Source of the DNA: Myxococcota bacterium
GTDB taxonomy: Bacteria > Myxococcota_A > UBA9160 > UBA6930
DNA: 37,562 nucleotides
Direction: 5' to 3'
NCBI GenBank assembly: GCA_030065975.1
Contig: JASJCN010000014.1
Location: forward strand, 1 to 37,562
Positions 34,533-37,562 of the stretch are shown piece by piece. Under the pieces are notes generated by a model that was not told the DNA's origin, searched no databases, and saw only the letters and a program-made list of their open reading frames with translations. Numbering within the stretch: position 1 is the first letter of the stretch; each line of letters begins with the position of its first letter. Both the position numbers and the translations under genes were made by a program.

Positions 34533-36413
34533 TCAGGAGGCGGCGCGCTCGGTCAGGGGCACGGTGAGCTCGATGCGCGTCCCGGTCGCGTCGGACGAGG
34601 TCCGCAGCTCGCTGCCGAGCAGCTGCGCCCGCTCGTGCAGGTGGCGCAGCCCGTTGCCGCCCTCCCGCGGTGCCAGGCCTCCCTCGCCGTCGTCCTCGAT
34701 CGCGAGGGCCACGCCGCCCGGCTCCGCACGGGTGGAGACGCTCACGATGCGCCCCTTCGAGTGGCGGATGGCGTTGGTGACGGCCTCCTGCACCAGTCGG
34801 ATCACGTGCAGCACGGCATCCGGAGGCAGGGCATGGCCCTCCCCGGCGTCGCTGATCTGCCAGCGCAGCTGCATGCCGGCCTGGTCGGCGCGTCGGGCGA
34901 GGCTCGAGCGCAGGGCGCCGAGGAGCGCCGGGAGATCGGAGGCACCCGGCTGCAGGGAGTCGACGGTCAGGCGCAGGTCGAAGAGGGCCTCCTCCAGGGT
35001 GCGCTCCAGATGGGAGGGGTCGCTGCCGGGTGTGCGCACCTGGGAGAGGGCCGAGACCACGTGGCCGCCGACGCCGTCGTGCATGTCGCGCGTCAGCCGC
35101 TGTCGCTCGGCCGCGACGGCCTGCTCGCGCTCGAGGTCCCGGAGGCGCACGTAGTTCGCGGCCAGCTCGGCCTCGCGCTCGGCCACCCGGGCCTCGAGCC
35201 CCCGGTTCAGCTCGGCCGTACGTCGCTGGGCGTCTCGCAGCTGCAGGAACAGATGGGTCGCGACCGCCGCCACCAGGGAGAGCGGAGCCAGCGAGACGAA
35301 GGGGTCGGGCGGCGGGAGCCAACGGGAGAGGGCGGGCGTCGCGAGCGTGATCGCGCCGACGGCGAGCGCCGGGGCCCAGCGCAGCTCGCCGTGGGCGAGG
35401 ACGCGCTGGCCCATCTTCCAGAACATCCGCCCGCACACGAGCAGCGTGGGGAGGCCCCACAGGAACCACACCGCCGGCAGGTAGAGGGCGGGAACGGCCG
35501 CCGCCCCGACGCTCAGCGCCGCGTAGGCGACGACCCAGCCCCGCACGGGCGGCGGCGTCCCGGTCGCGAGCGCTCGCGACACGCCGATCGCGAACGCGAG
35601 CAGCATCCAATGGAGCGCGCACACCACCGTCCACTCGACGAGCCGGCTCGGGATCGCGAGGTCGGCCGTGTAGGCGCTCATGCTCCCGATGCACAGGCCG
35701 AGCAGGCCCGCGGCGAACCAGCGATTGCCGGCCGGGGCCTCGTCGCCGAGGCTTCCGATCCAGAGGATCCCCGCGAGCAGGAGCGCGAGCACGAGCCCGA
35801 CGCGCAGCGTGTCGATGCCGATGGCGAGGGTGCGCTGGTGGAGGGGCCAGAGCGCCGACTCGGGGCCGACGCGTACGGCCGAGAGCAGGCCGATGCTGCC
35901 CTCGGTTCCGACGTAGCGGATCGTGATCTCGTTGCGCCCCGGCTGGATCAGCTCGCCGGGGAAGCCCAGGTACACCGGCCGGAACCGGTTGCGCGCCGGG
36001 GGGTCTTCGAGCCGGCCTCCGCTCCCCACTCGGGTGCCGTTCACGAACACCTCGCCGTTGGGATAGAGCGAGTCGATCCAGATGGCCTGGGCGCTGCTCG
36101 GCGTCTCGGGCGCCTCGAAGTGCAGGCGGTACCAGCCGCTCGTGCCGTGGCGCCGGCGCTCGAGGATCCAGCGGTCGGGGAGGTCGACCCGCTCGAAGCG
36201 GGCGTCGTCGGGGAGCGACGCGGACGCGCTCACGAAGAGCTCGGCCGACTCGAGGACTTGCACGCGTCCGGTGGAGCTCTCGGGTGCGCTTCCGCAAGCG
36301 GCCGTGAGGCCGATCCCAAGGGCGAGGATCGCCGCGCGTCGCAGGCGTCGCGCGTCCCGTCGCGCGCTCCGTGCGGGCTCAGCCCGCCGCGCGGGTCGCG
36401 TAGCCACTCTCAC
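34533..36413 (-). CDS. Sensor histidine kinase with extracytoplasmic beta domain and seven-helix membrane region
   Basis: 626 aa from GTG 36413 (GTG 36407 also possible); it overlaps the CDF gene end by 35 bases. The N-terminus is Arg-rich, then a helix LALGIGLTAAC that could be a membrane anchor or lipoprotein signal. Residues about 50-175 are a jelly-roll-like sensor (GWYRLHFEAPE, NGEVFVNGTRVG) similar to 7TMR-DISM extracellular domains. Six or seven helices follow (180-395), then a coiled coil, the HisKA_3 dimer domain with His in TRDMHDGVGGHVVSALSQ, and an ATPase domain with the N-box EAVTNAIRHSKG and G-box GNGLRHLHERAQLLG. It phosphorylates the adjacent NarL-type regulator. Confidence 0.9.
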   Translation of the reverse strand: MRVATRPARRAEPARSARRDARRLRRAAILALGIGLTAACGSAPESSTGRVQVLESAELFVSASASLPDDARFERVDLPDRWILERRRHGTSGWYRLHFEAPETPSSAQAIWIDSLYPNGEVFVNGTRVGSGGRLEDPPARNRFRPVYLGFPGELIQPGRNEITIRYVGTEGSIGLLSAVRVGPESALWPLHQRTLAIGIDTLRVGLVLALLLAGILWIGSLGDEAPAGNRWFAAGLLGLCIGSMSAYTADLAIPSRLVEWTVVCALHWMLLAFAIGVSRALATGTPPPVRGWVVAYAALSVGAAAVPALYLPAVWFLWGLPTLLVCGRMFWKMGQRVLAHGELRWAPALAVGAITLATPALSRWLPPPDPFVSLAPLSLVAAVATHLFLQLRDAQRRTAELNRGLEARVAEREAELAANYVRLRDLEREQAVAAERQRLTRDMHDGVGGHVVSALSQVRTPGSDPSHLERTLEEALFDLRLTVDSLQPGASDLPALLGALRSSLARRADQAGMQLRWQISDAGEGHALPPDAVLHVIRLVQEAVTNAIRHSKGRIVSVSTRAEPGGVALAIEDDGEGGLAPREGGNGLRHLHERAQLLGSELRTSSDATGTRIELTVPLTERAAS

Positions 36414-37335
36414 AGGCCCCCGTGCAGGGCCCGTCCGCCTCGGCGAAGTGGCGCGGCTCGATCTGCAGGGTCGCGTGATCGATGTCGAAGCGTGCGCTCA
36501 ACATGCGGTTCGCCGCCTCGAGGAGCGCCGTCGGGTCGGAGCCCGGCGTCGCCACGAGGTGACAGGAGAGGCAGACCTCTCCGCCGCCGATGGTCCACAC
36601 GTGGAGATCATGGGCGGCCTCGGTGTGGTCGAGGTCGAGCAGGGCCGACTCGATCTTCGCGAGGTCGAGGTGCCGCGGTGCCGCCTCCATCAGGACGTCG
36701 ACCGCATCCCGGATCAGGTGCCAGGCCGAGGCGACCACGAGCGCGGCGATGAACAGCGAGGCGGCGGGGTCCGCCCAATACCAGCCGAAGGCCAGGATCA
36801 GCGCACCGGAGGTGATGGCTCCGATGCTGCCGAGCGTGTCCGAGAGCACGTGGAGCCAGGCTCCCCGCACGTTCAGGCTGTGCTGGTGGCCGTCGCGCAG
36901 GATGAAGAGCGAGAGGGCGTTCACGGCGAGGCCGCCCGAGGCGATGAGCAGGGCGCCCAGGGCCTGGACCTCCGGCGGCGCCTGGATGCGCTCGACGGCC
37001 TCCACCACGATCAGGGTGGCCACGACCAGCAGCCCCGCACCCTGGGCTAGGGCGGCCAGGATCTCGGCGCGAGCGAAGCCGTAGGAGAAGCGCTGCTCTG
37101 GAGGACGGCTCGCGATGCGGCCGGCCATGATCGCGAGGACCAGTGCGGCCACGTCCGAGGCCATGTGGCCCGCGTCGGCCAGCAGGGCGAGGGACCCCGT
37201 CCACCAGCCGCCGATCAGCTCGGCGAGCATGTAGCTGCCGGCGAGCAGCGCGGCCCAGGTGAGGCGCCGCTGGTTCGCCGCGCGGGCGCTCTTCGCGCCC
37301 TTCGCGATCTGGCCGTGGTCGTGGGAGTGGATCAT
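36379..37335 (-). CDS. Cation diffusion facilitator (CzcD/ZitB-like metal exporter)
   Basis: 318 aa from ATG 37335. The His-rich start MIHSHDHG is followed by six membrane helices. The metal site residues are HMASDVAAL (His and Asp of helix 2: LLADAGHMASD) and HVLSDTLGS (His and Asp of helix 5: AWLHVLSD). The cytoplasmic C-terminal domain contains HDLHVWTIGGGEVCLSCHLV, and the tail has two Cys (GPCTGAC). It exports Zn2+ or related divalent metals in exchange for protons. The gene overlaps the kinase start by 35 bases, so exporter, kinase and regulator form one leftward operon. Confidence 0.93.
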   Translation of the reverse strand: MIHSHDHGQIAKGAKSARAANQRRLTWAALLAGSYMLAELIGGWWTGSLALLADAGHMASDVAALVLAIMAGRIASRPPEQRFSYGFARAEILAALAQGAGLLVVATLIVVEAVERIQAPPEVQALGALLIASGGLAVNALSLFILRDGHQHSLNVRGAWLHVLSDTLGSIGAITSGALILAFGWYWADPAASLFIAALVVASAWHLIRDAVDVLMEAAPRHLDLAKIESALLDLDHTEAAHDLHVWTIGGGEVCLSCHLVATPGSDPTALLEAANRMLSARFDIDHATLQIEPRHFAEADGPCTGACESGYATRAAG

Positions 37336-37361
37336 GCGCCCTCGGGGTGCGTCCTCTTGGA

Positions 37362-37392
37362 GCGCCCCTATGCTGCGCCCCTATGGTGCGCC
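37362..37392. repeat. 13-bp tandem repeat abutting the 3' end of tRNA-Leu
   Basis: GCGCCCCTATGCT (37362-37374) and GCGCCCCTATGGT (37375-37387), then GCGCC, on the plus strand. On the tRNA strand the unit contains the CCA end and the last acceptor bases, so the tRNA 3' terminus is partly duplicated just downstream. Confidence 0.75.
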
Positions 37393-37469
37393 GGGTGGGA
37401 GTCGAACCCACATGGGTTTGGCCCGCAGGATCCTAAATCCTGTGCGTCTACCAGTTCCGCCACCGGCGC
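37384..37469 (-). tRNA. tRNA-Leu (anticodon TAG)
   Basis: Read on the minus strand from 37469: acceptor GCGCCGG pairs with CCGGCGC. The D-arm is GCGGAACTGGTAGACGC. The anticodon stem CAGGA/TCCTG encloses TTTAGGA, anticodon TAG. A variable arm typical of class II tRNA follows, then T-arm GTGGG-TTCGACT-CCCAC, discriminator A and an encoded CCA. It reads CUA and other CUN leucine codons. The last 93 bases of the window after it hold nothing I can support. Confidence 0.97.
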
Positions 37470-37562
37470 CGGTGCCGACAGGGTACCAGGGGGAAGGCCC
37501 ACGGGGCTCCTGGAACGCCCCCGCGGGCCCGGCCGCCGAGGGGCGCTGGGACGGCCGTCCCG

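Overview
The window is a very GC-rich, gene-dense stretch of bacterial chromosome. It carries 28 protein genes, two tRNA genes, and no rRNA, IS element, prophage or CRISPR array. GTG and TTG starts are common. Several gene pairs overlap by the four bases GTGA. The gene mix fits an uncultivated 'deltaproteobacterial' lineage (Myxococcota or Desulfobacterota relatives): a PEP-CTERM-like secreted protein, an MpaB/DUF2236 oxygenase homologue, an HTTM protein, CstA, KamA with an ATP-grasp ligase, and many lipoproteins. That taxonomic placement is inference from gene content only.

Left part (1-7.7 kb): an AmpG-like MFS permease cut by the window edge runs leftward. Diverging from it are a DUF2236 protein, a 50-aa membrane peptide, a transglutaminase-like lipoprotein, and a coupled YkgJ/methyltransferase pair. 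Leftward genes follow: a twin-CBS protein, an HTTM membrane protein and a YhhQ-type queuosine-precursor transporter.

Centre-left (7.8-17 kb): a 900-aa exported VWA protein has a trypsin-like N-terminal domain whose catalytic serine appears lost. A divergent run then encodes an N-acetylmuramoyl-L-alanine amidase, RNase PH and the RdgB/HAM1 pyrophosphatase. A small unknown protein and a lipoprotein zinc peptidase diverge from each other. A NhaC antiporter and an ECF-type sigma factor run leftward.

Centre-right (17-24.3 kb): a histidine phosphatase is coupled to an alpha/beta hydrolase that lacks the nucleophilic serine. A PEP-CTERM-like protein with a strong terminator follows. Then come CstA, a NarL-type response regulator and an AbgT transporter, all leftward, with a pair of phased inverted repeats upstream of the regulator.

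Right part (24.3-37.5 kb): a tightly coupled rightward run encodes a D-Ala-D-Ala-ligase-like ATP-grasp enzyme, a KamA-family radical-SAM aminomutase and a MurJ-family flippase. It continues with an apparently circularly permuted type I phosphodiesterase and a fused 5-oxoprolinase, and ends at tRNA-Lys(CTT). A leftward cluster of CDF metal exporter, sensor kinase and response regulator follows, and tRNA-Leu(TAG) closes the window.

The two most interesting items are these. First, the ligase-KamA-MurJ unit looks like a pathway that makes and uses a beta-amino acid, possibly in the cell envelope. Second, short tandem or direct repeats (periods about 11-26 bp) recur at gene boundaries, often spanning the stop codon and in one case the 3' end of a tRNA. 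No stretch longer than 300 bases lacks a gene.
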